Assembly: GCA_003644265.1 (NCBI GenBank)
Contig: QNBX01000010.1
Span: 1-54,024 of the forward strand
From: Planctomycetota bacterium
GTDB lineage: Bacteria; Planctomycetota; B15-G4
Direction: 5' to 3'
Length of the DNA stretch: 54,024 bases
The stretch's first letter is position 1. Each line of letters opens with the position of its first letter. A program made the translations under genes and the position numbers. Positions 9,315 to 17,899 of the stretch are shown in pieces. Under the pieces are notes generated by a model. It did no database searches. It saw only the letters and a list, made by a program, of their open reading frames with translations, and was not told the origin of the DNA.

Positions 9315-11196
9315 GCAGAGGCCCGCCACGAGCGACGGGGCGCCGGGTACGGCGGCCTACAGCAAGGACTACTGGGACCTGGTCGGCGGTCAGCTCGCCA
9401 AGCGCCGCTCGGTGCGTGTGGCCGCGGTGGTGCTGGCGCTGTTCTACGCGGCTGCCATCTACGCGCCGTTCCTGGCCAACGATCGCCCGCTCTACTTCCA
9501 CGGCACCGACTACAACGCCTACCGCGGCGCCTGGCGCATCATCTCCAACGCCAGCAACGACCTGCTGGGCAAGGCCCAGGGCGGTCAGGCTGCGTTCGAT
9601 GACTGGCGCGAGGCTCAGCAGCAGCAGGGCGCCAGCCTGGAGGGCTCCGCCAAGCAGGACTTCCAGCAGATGTGGGCCGAGGCGCCCACGACCCTGGCGC
9701 AGTGGCTGGAGGTGGATCGCCAGTCGCTGGCCCTGCGCGTACGCGTCATGCGGCGGCAGCTCTCGCCCGAGCATCACGGTCTGCTCGAGCAGCTGTCCGC
9801 GGCGGCCGACGCCGTGGTGGCGGCGGCTGTGGACGGGACGGGCGTGAGCGCGACGGCGGACGAAGCGCCGTCGGACGTCGCGCTCGGGGAGGGCGTGACG
9901 CGGGAGGCGACATCCACCATCCCCGAGCCCCTGGCCGAGGGTCTGCGCGCGGCCAGCGCGGCGGTCAAGGGCCAGCTGCGGCCGGCCCGGTACGACAGCG
10001 AGCCCGAGGCCGGCAAGACCGTTGCCCTGACGCCCACCAGCAGCTACCCGGTGATCGAGTCGCTGACGCGCATCGAGGTCTACTTCATGGTGCTGTGGGC
10101 CTTGGTGCTCACGCTCCCGCTCTGGAACCGCGCGCTCAACGCCCTGCTGTTGCGTGGCGATCGAGAGCGCATTCGCGGCGCACGGCGCCGCAAGCTGGCG
10201 GCGGTGCTGCTGCTGCCGTTGCTGGCGGTGCTGGGCTGGGAGCTGGTGCACGGCACCTCCGACAGCGACTTCCAGACCATGTCGTTCAAGCAGGCCATGA
10301 CGCTCGACAAGGCCCGGGCCGAGCGCATCATCGCCACGCCGATCGCGTTCGGCATGGCCGAGCAGCACGACGCCGAGCAGTTCCGCGCGCCGACCTGGGT
10401 GGCCTCGGCGGCCATCGACGAGCAGGGCTTCTTCGCCGGCGAGAGCCAGGTCGACGAGGACGGGCGCACGGTGCATCGCACGCCGGTGACCGTGCGCACC
10501 GGCGAGCCCGAGCGCAACTCGCCCTGGCGCCACCCGCTGGGCTCCGACAGCCTGGGCCGCGACCAGCTGGCGCGCATGCTCTGGGGTGGCCGCATCAGCC
10601 TCTCGGTGGGGCTCATCTCCACCGCGCTGCTGGTGCTGATCGGCACCATCATGGGCGCGCTGGCGGGCTACTTCGGCGGCTGGGTCGACCTCGTCATCAG
10701 CCGCATCATCGAGATCTTCCAGTGCTTCCCGGTCTTCTTCCTGATCTTGATCGTGGTCAGTTTCCTGGGGCCCAGCGTGATCAACATCATGCTGGCCATC
10801 GGCATCTTCCGTTGGACGGGCGTGGCGCGGCTGGTGCGCGGTGAGTTCATCCGCCTGCGCGGACTCGACTTCGTGGTGGCCAGCCAGGCCCTGGGCGTGC
10901 GCAGCGCGCGCACCATCTTCCGGCACGTGCTGCCCAACGCGCTCGGCCCCGTGCTGGTGGCGGCCACCTTCGCCGTGGCCTCGGGCATCCTGACCGAGTC
11001 GGCCCTGTCGTTCCTGGGCTTCGGCGTCAAGCTGCCCATCCCCAGCTGGGGTTCGCTGCTGAACGAGTCGCGCAGCGCGGAGCACTGGTGGATCCAGGTC
11101 TTCCCCGGCGTGGCCGTGTTCATCACGGTGATCCTCTACAACCTCGTGGGCGAGGGCGTGCGCGACGCCCTGGACCCGCGCCTCAAGGAGGGCTGA
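9307..11196 (+). CDS. dppC: ABC importer permease, DppC type, with large N-terminal insertion
   Basis: At 629 residues this is about twice the usual DppC length of around 300. The first helix (about 37-55) is normal. About 350 residues are then inserted: a helical periplasmic region rich in Gln, Ala and Glu (58-250), two extra membrane spans (about 258-275 and 297-313) and a second extracytoplasmic segment. The conserved part then begins ([20 protein letters not shown], 409-428) and runs to the C-terminus with the EAA motif ([20 protein letters not shown]) and the [10 protein letters not shown] ending typical of DppC. The insertion keeps the reading frame and codon use, so it is not an assembly artefact of two genes. 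It might dock a specialised binding protein; that is inference. Confidence 0.9.
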   Translation: MTEQRPATSDGAPGTAAYSKDYWDLVGGQLAKRRSVRVAAVVLALFYAAAIYAPFLANDRPLYFHGTDYNAYRGAWRIISNASNDLLGKAQGGQAAFDDWREAQQQQGASLEGSAKQDFQQMWAEAPTTLAQWLEVDRQSLALRVRVMRRQLSPEHHGLLEQLSAAADAVVAAAVDGTGVSATADEAPSDVALGEGVTREATSTIPEPLAEGLRAASAAVKGQLRPARYDSEPEAGKTVALTPTSSYPVIESLTRIEVYFMVLWALVLTLPLWNRALNALLLRGDRERIRGARRRKLAAVLLLPLLAVLGWELVHGTSDSDFQTMSFKQAMTLDKARAERIIATPIAFGMAEQHDAEQFRAPTWVASAAIDEQGFFAGESQVDEDGRTVHRTPVTVRTGEPERNSPWRHPLGSDSLGRDQLARMLWGGRISLSVGLISTALLVLIGTIMGALAGYFGGWVDLVISRIIEIFQCFPVFFLILIVVSFLGPSVINIMLAIGIFRWTGVARLVRGEFIRLRGLDFVVASQALGVRSARTIFRHVLPNALGPVLVAATFAVASGILTESALSFLGFGVKLPIPSWGSLLNESRSAEHWWIQVFPGVAVFITVILYNLVGEGVRDALDPRLKEG

Positions 11197-11203
11197 GCGC
11201 GCC

Positions 11204-12277
11204 ATGTCTCAGAACCACGACACCTCCGCGACCCCAGCCCCGGCTGATGCACAGGACGCGCTGCTGACCATCGACGGTCTGCGCACGTGGTTCGACACCG
11301 AGGAGGGCCTGGTCAAGGCCGTCGACGGCGTCAGCTACAAGATCCTCCCGGGCGAGACCCTGGGCGTGGTGGGCGAATCGGGCTGCGGCAAGAGCGTCAC
11401 GGCCATGAGCATCCTGCAGTTGCTGGCCGTGCCCCCGGCGCGCTACGCCGGCGGTCGCATCGTGTTCAAGGGCGAGGATCTGTTGCAGGCCGGCGAGGCG
11501 CGCATGCGCGCGGTGCGCGGCGACGAGATCGCCATGATCTTCCAGGAGCCCATGACCTCCCTGAACCCGGTCTACACCGTGGGCGCGCAGATCATGGAGG
11601 CCCTGATCCTGCACCGCGGCATGGGCAAGGCGGAGGCGCGGACCAGCGCCATCGAGATGCTGGCTCGGGTGGGCATCCCCTCGCCCGAGCAGCGCGTGGA
11701 CGAGTACCCGCACCAGATGTCGGGCGGCATGAAGCAGCGCGTCATGATCGCCATGGCCCTGAGCTGCGACCCGTCGCTGCTGATCGCCGACGAGCCCACC
11801 ACGGCGCTCGACGTCACCATCCAGGCGCAGATCCTCGACCTGCTGCGCGACATGCAGAAGGAGTACGGCATGTCGATCCTGCTGATCACCCACGACCTCG
11901 GGGTGGTGGCCGAGATGAGCGACCACGTGGCGGTGATGTACGCCTCCAAGGTGGTGGAGTACGCGGATGTGCGCACGCTCTTCAAGGCGCCGCGCCATCC
12001 CTACACCTTCGGACTGTTCCAGTCCCTGCCCGAGATGCACGCGGCGGGTGACCGGCGCCTGCGCGAGATCCCGGGAACTGTGCCCAACCCGCTGAACTTC
12101 CCCAGCGGCTGCAAGTTCCGCACGCGTTGCTTCAAGGCCGACCAGACCTGCGCCGAGCAGGAGCCCGAGCTGCGCAGCATCGCGCCGGGGCATGAGCTGG
12201 CCTGCCATGCTCCGGTGACGGACGCCGAGCTGGCCAGCGAGGCTCAGCGCGTGGGCCGCAGCGAGGCCACGTCATGA
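11204..12277 (+). CDS. dppD: Oligopeptide ABC importer ATPase, DppD type
   Basis: The 357-residue protein has Walker A GESGCGKS (57-64), the Q-loop [10 protein letters not shown], signature MSGGMKQR, Walker [13 protein letters not shown] and switch ITHDLGVV. The C-terminal oligopeptide extension carries the cysteine pattern of the DppD/OppD 4Fe-4S region (CKFRTRC, then further Cys in [10 protein letters not shown]). It is cytosolic and pairs with the following DppF. It sits 7 bases after the dppC stop and overlaps dppF by ATGA. Full length, with no missing catalytic residues. Confidence 0.95.
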   Translation: MSQNHDTSATPAPADAQDALLTIDGLRTWFDTEEGLVKAVDGVSYKILPGETLGVVGESGCGKSVTAMSILQLLAVPPARYAGGRIVFKGEDLLQAGEARMRAVRGDEIAMIFQEPMTSLNPVYTVGAQIMEALILHRGMGKAEARTSAIEMLARVGIPSPEQRVDEYPHQMSGGMKQRVMIAMALSCDPSLLIADEPTTALDVTIQAQILDLLRDMQKEYGMSILLITHDLGVVAEMSDHVAVMYASKVVEYADVRTLFKAPRHPYTFGLFQSLPEMHAAGDRRLREIPGTVPNPLNFPSGCKFRTRCFKADQTCAEQEPELRSIAPGHELACHAPVTDAELASEAQRVGRSEATS

Positions 12278-13413
12278 CGACCGGCTCGCCCGCCGTGACG
12301 CCCGCGGCCAGCGGCAGCAGCGGCGCCGCCGCGTCGGGCGCGACATCCACCGCGTCGGGCCGCGTGTCCGACGCGCGCCCCGGCGACGCTCCCCTGCTGC
12401 GCGTGCGCGGTCTGACCAAGCACTTCGCCGTGCGCAAGGGCGTCTTGGCCCGGGTGGTTGGGCAGGTCAAGGCCGTCGAGGATGTGTCCTTCGACATCGC
12501 CACGGGTGAGACCCTGGGGCTGGTGGGCGAGTCGGGCTGCGGCAAGACCACCGCCGGACGCTCCATCCTGCGCCTGATCCAACCCACCGACGGGCTGGTG
12601 CAGTTCGACGGCGCCTGCGTGCATGCGCCCTCCCGAGAGCTGGCCGCGCGCCTGGGCGACGAGCTGCCCTCCGGACCGCTGCGCAGCTGCTCCGGGGCCG
12701 AGATGCGTCAGCTGCGGCGGCAGATGCAGATCATCTTTCAGGATCCCTACGCGTCGCTCAATCCGCGCATGTCCGTGTCGGATATCGTGGGCGAGGCGCT
12801 GCGCGTGCACCGCATGGTGTCGTCGCGGGTCGAGCTCGAGCAGCGCGTGCGCGAGCTGCTCGCGCGCGTCGGGCTCGACCCCAGCTACATCAACCGCTAC
12901 CCGCACGAGTTCTCGGGCGGGCAGCGCCAGCGCATCGGCATCGCCCGCGCGCTCTCGCTCAAGCCCAGCTTCATGGTCTGTGACGAGGCGGTCTCGGCGC
13001 TCGACGTGTCGATCCAGGCCCAGGTCATCAACCTGCTGATGGACCTGCGCGACGAGCTGGGCATCTCGTACCTGTTCGTGGCCCACGACCTGTCCGTTGT
13101 GCAGCACATCAGCGACCGGGTGGCGGTCATGTACCTGGGGCGCATCGTGGAGCTGGGCCGCACCGCAGACATCTTCGCCAAGCCACGGCACCCGTACACA
13201 CAGGCGCTGCTCTCGGCCGTGCCGCGCGCCGACCCCGAAGCTCGCAGCGACCGCGTGGTGTTGCAGGGCGACGTGCCCTCCCCGCTGAACCCGCCCTCGG
13301 GCTGCGCCTTCCACACCCGCTGCCCGCTGGCCATGGACGTGTGTCAGGCCGAGGCGCCGCCCCGCCGCGAGGGCGACGCGGGCCACCACTGGACCTGCCA
13401 CCTCGAGGACTGA
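12274..13413 (+). CDS. dppF: Oligopeptide ABC importer ATPase, DppF type
   Basis: The 379-residue ATPase has Walker A GESGCGKT (85-92), Q-loop [11 protein letters not shown], signature [10 protein letters not shown], Walker [13 protein letters not shown] and switch [10 protein letters not shown]. The C-terminal oligopeptide extension again has the Cys-rich segment ([14 protein letters not shown]). The first 38 residues are a Ser/Thr/Ala/Gly-rich low-complexity leader not usual for DppF. It completes a five-gene importer operon. Because the converging operon at 13554-17771 has no ATPases, DppD/DppF may serve both. A short palindrome (13435-13447) lies in the 140-base gap between the two operons. 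Confidence 0.95.
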   Translation: MTTGSPAVTPAASGSSGAAASGATSTASGRVSDARPGDAPLLRVRGLTKHFAVRKGVLARVVGQVKAVEDVSFDIATGETLGLVGESGCGKTTAGRSILRLIQPTDGLVQFDGACVHAPSRELAARLGDELPSGPLRSCSGAEMRQLRRQMQIIFQDPYASLNPRMSVSDIVGEALRVHRMVSSRVELEQRVRELLARVGLDPSYINRYPHEFSGGQRQRIGIARALSLKPSFMVCDEAVSALDVSIQAQVINLLMDLRDELGISYLFVAHDLSVVQHISDRVAVMYLGRIVELGRTADIFAKPRHPYTQALLSAVPRADPEARSDRVVLQGDVPSPLNPPSGCAFHTRCPLAMDVCQAEAPPRREGDAGHHWTCHLED

Positions 13414-13553
13414 GCGGCGAGCCGTGCGCTCCAGACCCGGTCCGGGTGCGCTCGAGACCGGCGGCGCGGCTGCTCCGGCCGAGCTCACGCTGCGCAGCCC
13501 GCCGCGGTCGTTCCGGTCCTGAGCGGACACGGGGAGACCCGCAGGAGTTCTGC

Positions 13554-14498
13554 TCAGACCCGCCGCAGGCGCGGGTCGAGCGCGTCGCGCAGGCTGTCGC
13601 CGAGCACGTTGAGCGAGCCCAGCGTCAGGGCCAGCGCCAGGCCCGGGAAGAGCACCAGCCACCAGGCCGTGCTCACAGCCGTGAGGCTCTCGGCGCCCTG
13701 GCTGGCCAGGATGCCCCAGGACACGCCGGGCGGCTCCACACCCAGGCCCAGGAAGCTCAGGAAGGCCTCGAACAGCATGACTCGCGGCACGGTCAGGGTC
13801 AGGGTGATGATGACCACGCCGCGGATCTGGGGCAGCACGTGGCGTCGCACCAGCTGCCACGGGGTCGCGCCCAGCGCGCGGGCGGCCAGCACGAACTCGG
13901 CGCCGCGCAGGGCCAGCACCTGTCCGCGCACGATGCGCGCCATGGTGAGCCAGGAGACCGCGCCGATGACCACGAACAGCACGGCGATACGATTGGGCGC
14001 CTCGGCGGCGTTCACGCCGCGCAGGATGCCCACCAGCAGGATCACCAGGAACAGGAACGGCACGGCATAGAGCACGCAGACGATGCGCATGAGCAGGGCG
14101 TCCGTTCGGCCGCCGACCCAGCCCGACAGCACGCCCCAGGCCACGCCCAGCAGGCCGGACACCAGGGTGGCCAGCAGCCCCACCGCCAGGGACACGCGCC
14201 CGCCCCAGGCCACGCGTGAAAACAGGTCGCGGCCCAGATCGTCGTGACCAAACAGCCCCTTCAGGACGTAGGGCCCGAACAGCGCCTGGCGCAGGGCCGT
14301 GGCCGCGGGGTGCTGCTGGGCGGCGTGGGCCAGCTCGGCGGCAGGGGCAGGCGTCCAGCTCAGCTGCGGGGGCTCCCCGGCGTGGAGCGGCTGCATGGCC
14401 GCCGGGTCGGGCAGGGGCAGTGCGGGAGCCAGCAGGGAGAGGCTCACCACCAGGGCCAGGATCGTGAGCGCGAACAGGCTGCCTCTGCGCTGCATCAC
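13554..14498 (-). CDS. Second oligopeptide-type ABC importer permease, DppC type
   Basis: This normal-length (314 residues) DppC/OppC permease has its first helix at about 7-28. A periplasmic loop leads to the conserved GHDDLGRDLFSRVAWGGRVS, then five transmembrane spans and the EAA-type loop around AARALGATPWQLVRRHVLP. The DALDPRLRRV ending is diagnostic. The start is GTG 14498 overlapping the dppB-type stop, or the immediately following ATG 14495. It is the last gene of an operon read as HAD phosphatase, binding protein, DppB type, DppC type, with no ATPase gene following. Confidence 0.92.
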   Translation of the reverse strand: MMQRRGSLFALTILALVVSLSLLAPALPLPDPAAMQPLHAGEPPQLSWTPAPAAELAHAAQQHPAATALRQALFGPYVLKGLFGHDDLGRDLFSRVAWGGRVSLAVGLLATLVSGLLGVAWGVLSGWVGGRTDALLMRIVCVLYAVPFLFLVILLVGILRGVNAAEAPNRIAVLFVVIGAVSWLTMARIVRGQVLALRGAEFVLAARALGATPWQLVRRHVLPQIRGVVIITLTLTVPRVMLFEAFLSFLGLGVEPPGVSWGILASQGAESLTAVSTAWWLVLFPGLALALTLGSLNVLGDSLRDALDPRLRRV

Positions 14499-15418
14499 GA
14501 CGGCGCGCCCATGCGTGGGTCGAGCAGGCCATAGGCCAGATCGACCGCCAGATTGGCCAGGGTCAGCAGGGTGGCGTAGATCAGGATGGCCGCCAGGGCC
14601 AGGTTGTAGTCGGCGTTCAGGGCGGACTCTACGAAGTGGCTGCCCAGGCCCCCGAGACCGAACACGCGCTCCACCACCAGGGAGCCGGCCATCAGGCCCG
14701 CAGTGGCCGGGCCCAGGGCCGAGACCACGGGCAGGCAGGCGGGCCGCGCAGCGTGGCCCCAGAGCACGCGCAGGGGCGAGGCCCCCTTGGCGCGCGCGGT
14801 GCGGATCCAGTCCTCCCCCAGCACCTCCAGCAGGCCGCCGCGGAACAGGCGCGCCACGGTGGCGGCGAAGGGCAGGCCGAGGGCCACGGTGGGCAGCACC
14901 AGGTGCTCGGGGCCGCCGCGCCCGGCCACAGGGAACAGGGGCCAGGCTATGGCAAACAGCAGCACCGCCAGGCTGGCCAGGACGAAGTTGGGCACGGCCA
15001 GACCGAGGCTGGAGGCGGCCATGACGGCGGTGTCGGCCAGGCGGCCGCGGTTCAGGGCGGCGATGGCGCCGGCCGTCAGGCCCAGCATCAAGGCGAAGCC
15101 CAGGGCCGCGGCGCCCAGGCTCAGGGACAGCGGCAGGCTCTCGGCCAGGATGGTGCTCACGTCGTAGTCGCGGTAGCGCATGGAGGGGCCGAAGTCGCCG
15201 TGCAGCAGCAGCGCCTCGGCCCAGCGCAGGAACTGGCTGCTGATCGGCGCGTCCAGGTCGTAGGCCGCGCGCAGGTTGGCCTCGATGTCCGCGCTGAGCT
15301 GGCGCTCGGCGTCAAACGGGCCGCCGGGGAGGCTGCGCATGAGCGCGAAGCAGCCTGCGGCCACCAGCAGCACCACCAGCAGCGACTGGATCACGCGCGA
15401 CACGATGAAGCGGATCAT
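14495..15418 (-). CDS. Second oligopeptide-type ABC importer permease, DppB type
   Basis: The 307-residue permease has the DppB N-terminus (MIRFIVSRVIQSLLVVLLVA), a periplasmic loop and the transport domain with EAA motif TARAKGASPLRVLWGHAARP. It ends DLAYGLLDPRMG, as in DppB. Its ATG overlaps the stop of the binding-protein gene (ATGA 15415-15418), and its own stop overlaps the next permease. The usual PGDP segment is replaced by LPGGPFD, a modest change. It forms the channel with the DppC-type partner. Confidence 0.92.
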   Translation of the reverse strand: MIRFIVSRVIQSLLVVLLVAAGCFALMRSLPGGPFDAERQLSADIEANLRAAYDLDAPISSQFLRWAEALLLHGDFGPSMRYRDYDVSTILAESLPLSLSLGAAALGFALMLGLTAGAIAALNRGRLADTAVMAASSLGLAVPNFVLASLAVLLFAIAWPLFPVAGRGGPEHLVLPTVALGLPFAATVARLFRGGLLEVLGEDWIRTARAKGASPLRVLWGHAARPACLPVVSALGPATAGLMAGSLVVERVFGLGGLGSHFVESALNADYNLALAAILIYATLLTLANLAVDLAYGLLDPRMGAPS

Positions 15419-17046
15419 GGCGGCGGTCCCGTGACGGCCAGGTCGCGCAGCGGGTGCAGGTCGAGCAGGTTGTCATGGAAGCCTGTCACCCGCGGCGACA
15501 CCAGGTTGACGTTGACGCGCTGGGCGATGGGGGCGATGGGGCAGGCCCGCAGCAGCAGGCGCTCGGCCTGCGCCAGCAGCGCGGCGCGGGCGGCGGGCTG
15601 GTTGGCTTGTTCGGCGGCGGACAACAGCTCGTCGTAGGCGGGCTCGGCCCAGCCGGTGCGGTTGCTCGCGCCCCGACTGTGGAACACGTCCAAGAAGTTG
15701 GCGGGGTCGAGCCAGTCGCCAATCCAGCTGGACCAGGCCACGTCGTAGAGACCCTGGGCGCTGCTGTCGTAGTAGACCTTGCGCGTCTGCACGGCCAGGC
15801 GCGCGTTGACGCCCAGCTCGCGGCGCCAGGTTTCTGCCACGGCCTCGCACAGATCGCGGGCGGATTCGTCGCGCGGGAACAGCAGCTCCAGCGTGGGCAG
15901 ACCGGCGCCGCCGGGGTAGCCGGCCTGGGCCAGCAGCTCCCGAGCGCGCTCAGGGTCGGGCACCGGCGCAGGCGGCGGGCTCGCGCCGAGCTGGTCGGAC
16001 GGCACGTAGGCGGCGGTCGCCCGGTGCCCCATGCGCAGGACGTGGTGCGCCAGGGACGCTCGGTCCAGCGCCAGGCTCAGGGCGCGGCGCACGCGCGCGT
16101 CGCTCAGGTGCGGGCGGCGCACGTTGAAGCGCAGGAAGGTGCTGCCGTACTGCGGTCCCACGATCAGGTCCGAGCGCCCCTCCAGCTCGTCGAAGAGCCC
16201 CGCGGGGGGCTTGATCATCCAGTCGACGGCGCCGGTGAGGTACAGGTTGAGCTGGGTGGTCTTGCCGTTGGCCGTGAGCGCGTCCACGCGCTCGAGCGTC
16301 ACCGCGTCGGCGCCCCAGTAGAGCGGGTTGCGCGCCAGGCGGATGCGGTCCTTGAGCCGACGCAGCTCCAGCGTGAAGGGACCGTTGCAGACCATGCGGC
16401 CCGCTTGGGCCCAGGCCGAACCCCAGCGCTCCACGCTGGCGCGGTGCACCGGCGCCAGGGCGGGGGCTGCCAAGATCTTGGGCAGCGCGGCGTTGGGGCG
16501 CTGCAGCGTGATGCGCAGCAGGTCCGGTCGCGGCGCGGCGATGCCCACGCTGTGCGCGTCACCGAGGCTCGGGCTGCCCGGCAGGGAGTAGGCCCGGGCG
16601 CCCACCACGCTGTGCAGCAGACTGCCACTGGGCCAGGTGGCGCCCGGGGCCAGCAGCCTCAGGAAACTCCAGCGCAGATCCTCGGCGACGAGCCCCTCCC
16701 CGTTGGACCAGCGGGCCTCGGGTCGGATGTGGAAGCTCCAGCTCAAGCCGTCGTCCGACACCTCCCAGGAGCGGGCCACGCCGGGCAGGACCTCGAGGCT
16801 CTTGGGGTCCAGGCGTGTCAGACCCTCGAACAGCGCGCCGACCACCCGGCTCTCGGTGAAGCCGGTGGCCAGGGCCGGGTCGAGCGAGGCGGGCTCGTCC
16901 TGGTTGCAGAAGCTGAAGTCTGCGCGGGGCAGGGACGAGTCGGCGCCCAGGCTGAGCGCGCCGGTCAGCAGCAGCAGCAGCAGCGCCAGCAGCGCCGCGA
17001 GCCTGCGCCCCTCGGGTGAGACGCGCGCTGCGCTCCGGGCACTCAC
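15415..17046 (-). CDS. Second ABC importer substrate-binding protein, family 5
   Basis: The 543-residue protein is close to standard DppA/OppA length. The signal segment (about residues 15-36, a run of Leu and Ala) is followed by the mature start DFSFCNQDEPASLDPALATG, the classic opening of peptide-binding proteins. SWSFHIRPEARWSNGEG is the family-5 signature. It has no lipobox, so it is probably soluble in the periplasm. The start is GTG 17046, inside the stop of the HAD gene (GTGA), so synthesis is coupled to that phosphatase. Peptides are the default substrate guess; nickel, heme or opine-like ligands are also possible in this family. Confidence 0.9.
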   Translation of the reverse strand: MSARSAARVSPEGRRLAALLALLLLLLTGALSLGADSSLPRADFSFCNQDEPASLDPALATGFTESRVVGALFEGLTRLDPKSLEVLPGVARSWEVSDDGLSWSFHIRPEARWSNGEGLVAEDLRWSFLRLLAPGATWPSGSLLHSVVGARAYSLPGSPSLGDAHSVGIAAPRPDLLRITLQRPNAALPKILAAPALAPVHRASVERWGSAWAQAGRMVCNGPFTLELRRLKDRIRLARNPLYWGADAVTLERVDALTANGKTTQLNLYLTGAVDWMIKPPAGLFDELEGRSDLIVGPQYGSTFLRFNVRRPHLSDARVRRALSLALDRASLAHHVLRMGHRATAAYVPSDQLGASPPPAPVPDPERARELLAQAGYPGGAGLPTLELLFPRDESARDLCEAVAETWRRELGVNARLAVQTRKVYYDSSAQGLYDVAWSSWIGDWLDPANFLDVFHSRGASNRTGWAEPAYDELLSAAEQANQPAARAALLAQAERLLLRACPIAPIAQRVNVNLVSPRVTGFHDNLLDLHPLRDLAVTGPPP

Positions 17047-17771
17047 TCGGCCAGTGGCAGGCCGAAGTCCGCGGCCAGATGGGGGCGCAGGTCGTCGAAG
17101 CTCGAGATCTCGTAGCGCGCCGGGGTCAGGCTCTCTTCGTCTGCGTGGCGCGTGCCACGTCGGCTGCGCACGCTGATCATGCCCAGCGCGTTGGTGGGGT
17201 CGATGTCATGACTGGGCGAGTCGCCCACGTACATGACCTCGCGCGGGTCGAGCTCGAAGCGCGCGCAGGCGCGCCGATACAGCTTGGGGTTCGGCTTGGA
17301 GATGCCGACCTGATCGCTGATGAAGATGCCCTCCGGGTGCAGGTAGGGCACCACGCCCAGGCGCAGCAGCTTCTCGGCCTGCTTGATCTCGAGGCCGTGG
17401 GTGATGACGCCGAGCAGGACGTCGGTGCGCTCACGGATGTCGGAGAGAAACGGCAGCACGTCGGAGAAGGGCGCTAGCTCGTTCTTGGTGTCGTGGTAGG
17501 CGTTGACCCCTGCCGCGATGATCAGCGCTCGGTTGGTGCCCGCGCAGCAGTGCTCGGGCAGACGCAGGAGCAACTTGCCGAAGTGGTTGGGGTAGTTGCT
17601 CGTGAACTCGGAGATGACCTCGTCGAGTTCCCGGCGCAGGCTCTCCACCGGCAAGCGCACGCCCTGACGGACCATGGCCTCCACCGCACGCTGGCGCGCC
17701 AGGTCAGAAAAGGCCGTGGTGGAGTACAGCGTGTCGTCGATGTCGAGGAAGATCGCGCTGAGCTTGGCCAC
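17043..17771 (-). CDS. HAD superfamily hydrolase (phosphatase-like)
   Basis: From GTG 17771 the protein has 242 residues and starts VAKLSAIFLDIDDTLYS. Motif I (DIDDT, Asp10/Asp12) sits immediately at the N-terminus, as is normal. Motif II is the Thr in VITHG, motif III the Lys in SKPNPKLY and motif IV is GDSPSHDID. A helical cap lies between motifs I and II. This pattern fits small-molecule phosphatases of the pyrimidine 5'-nucleotidase/YjjG group; the substrate is not deducible. Codons upstream of 17771 overlap a hairpin and look non-coding. The stop overlaps the start of the binding-protein gene, so this enzyme may process the imported compound. Confidence 0.85.
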   Translation of the reverse strand: MAKLSAIFLDIDDTLYSTTAFSDLARQRAVEAMVRQGVRLPVESLRRELDEVISEFTSNYPNHFGKLLLRLPEHCCAGTNRALIIAAGVNAYHDTKNELAPFSDVLPFLSDIRERTDVLLGVITHGLEIKQAEKLLRLGVVPYLHPEGIFISDQVGISKPNPKLYRRACARFELDPREVMYVGDSPSHDIDPTNALGMISVRSRRGTRHADEESLTPARYEISSFDDLRPHLAADFGLPLAE

Positions 17772-17777
17772 GCTTCG

Positions 17778-17806
17778 ATTCTCGGGAGTTGGGAGCGGCC
17801 GATCAA
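17778..17806 (-). promoter_or_regulatory. Promoter for the HAD/second importer operon, probably giving a leaderless mRNA
   Basis: On the minus strand TTGATC (-35, 17806-17801) is separated by 17 bases from GAGAAT (-10, 17783-17778). The predicted start of transcription coincides with the GTG at 17771, and no Shine-Dalgarno precedes that GTG. A leaderless message is therefore likely. Confidence 0.5.
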
Positions 17807-17810
17807 GCGC

Positions 17811-17848
17811 TACGGGCCCCCCGGATCTTGGCGTCCGGGGGGCCCGTA
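17811..17848 (-). terminator. GC-rich hairpin between secretin 1 and the HAD operon
   Basis: A perfect 15-base-pair inverted repeat (arms 17811-17825 and 17834-17848) flanks an 8-base loop. It lies 52 bases after the secretin 1 stop, just before the next promoter on the same strand. There is no T-run on the minus strand, so it would act as a non-canonical intrinsic terminator or as an RNA-stabilising 3' hairpin. Confidence 0.7.
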
Positions 17849-17899
17849 GGGGTGCTGGGGGGCGGCGCGGGGCCTCGCGGCCACGGGCCAAACGGCAGC

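Noticed and set aside
13414..13553. Bidirectional terminator between the converging importer operons
   Set aside because: Only a 13-base palindrome (13435-13447) with a stem too short to be convincing; no T-runs on either strand.
12244..14532. A 762-codon minus-strand frame spanning dppF and the second dppC
   Set aside because: It crosses two well-supported genes on opposite strands and has no recognisable domain.
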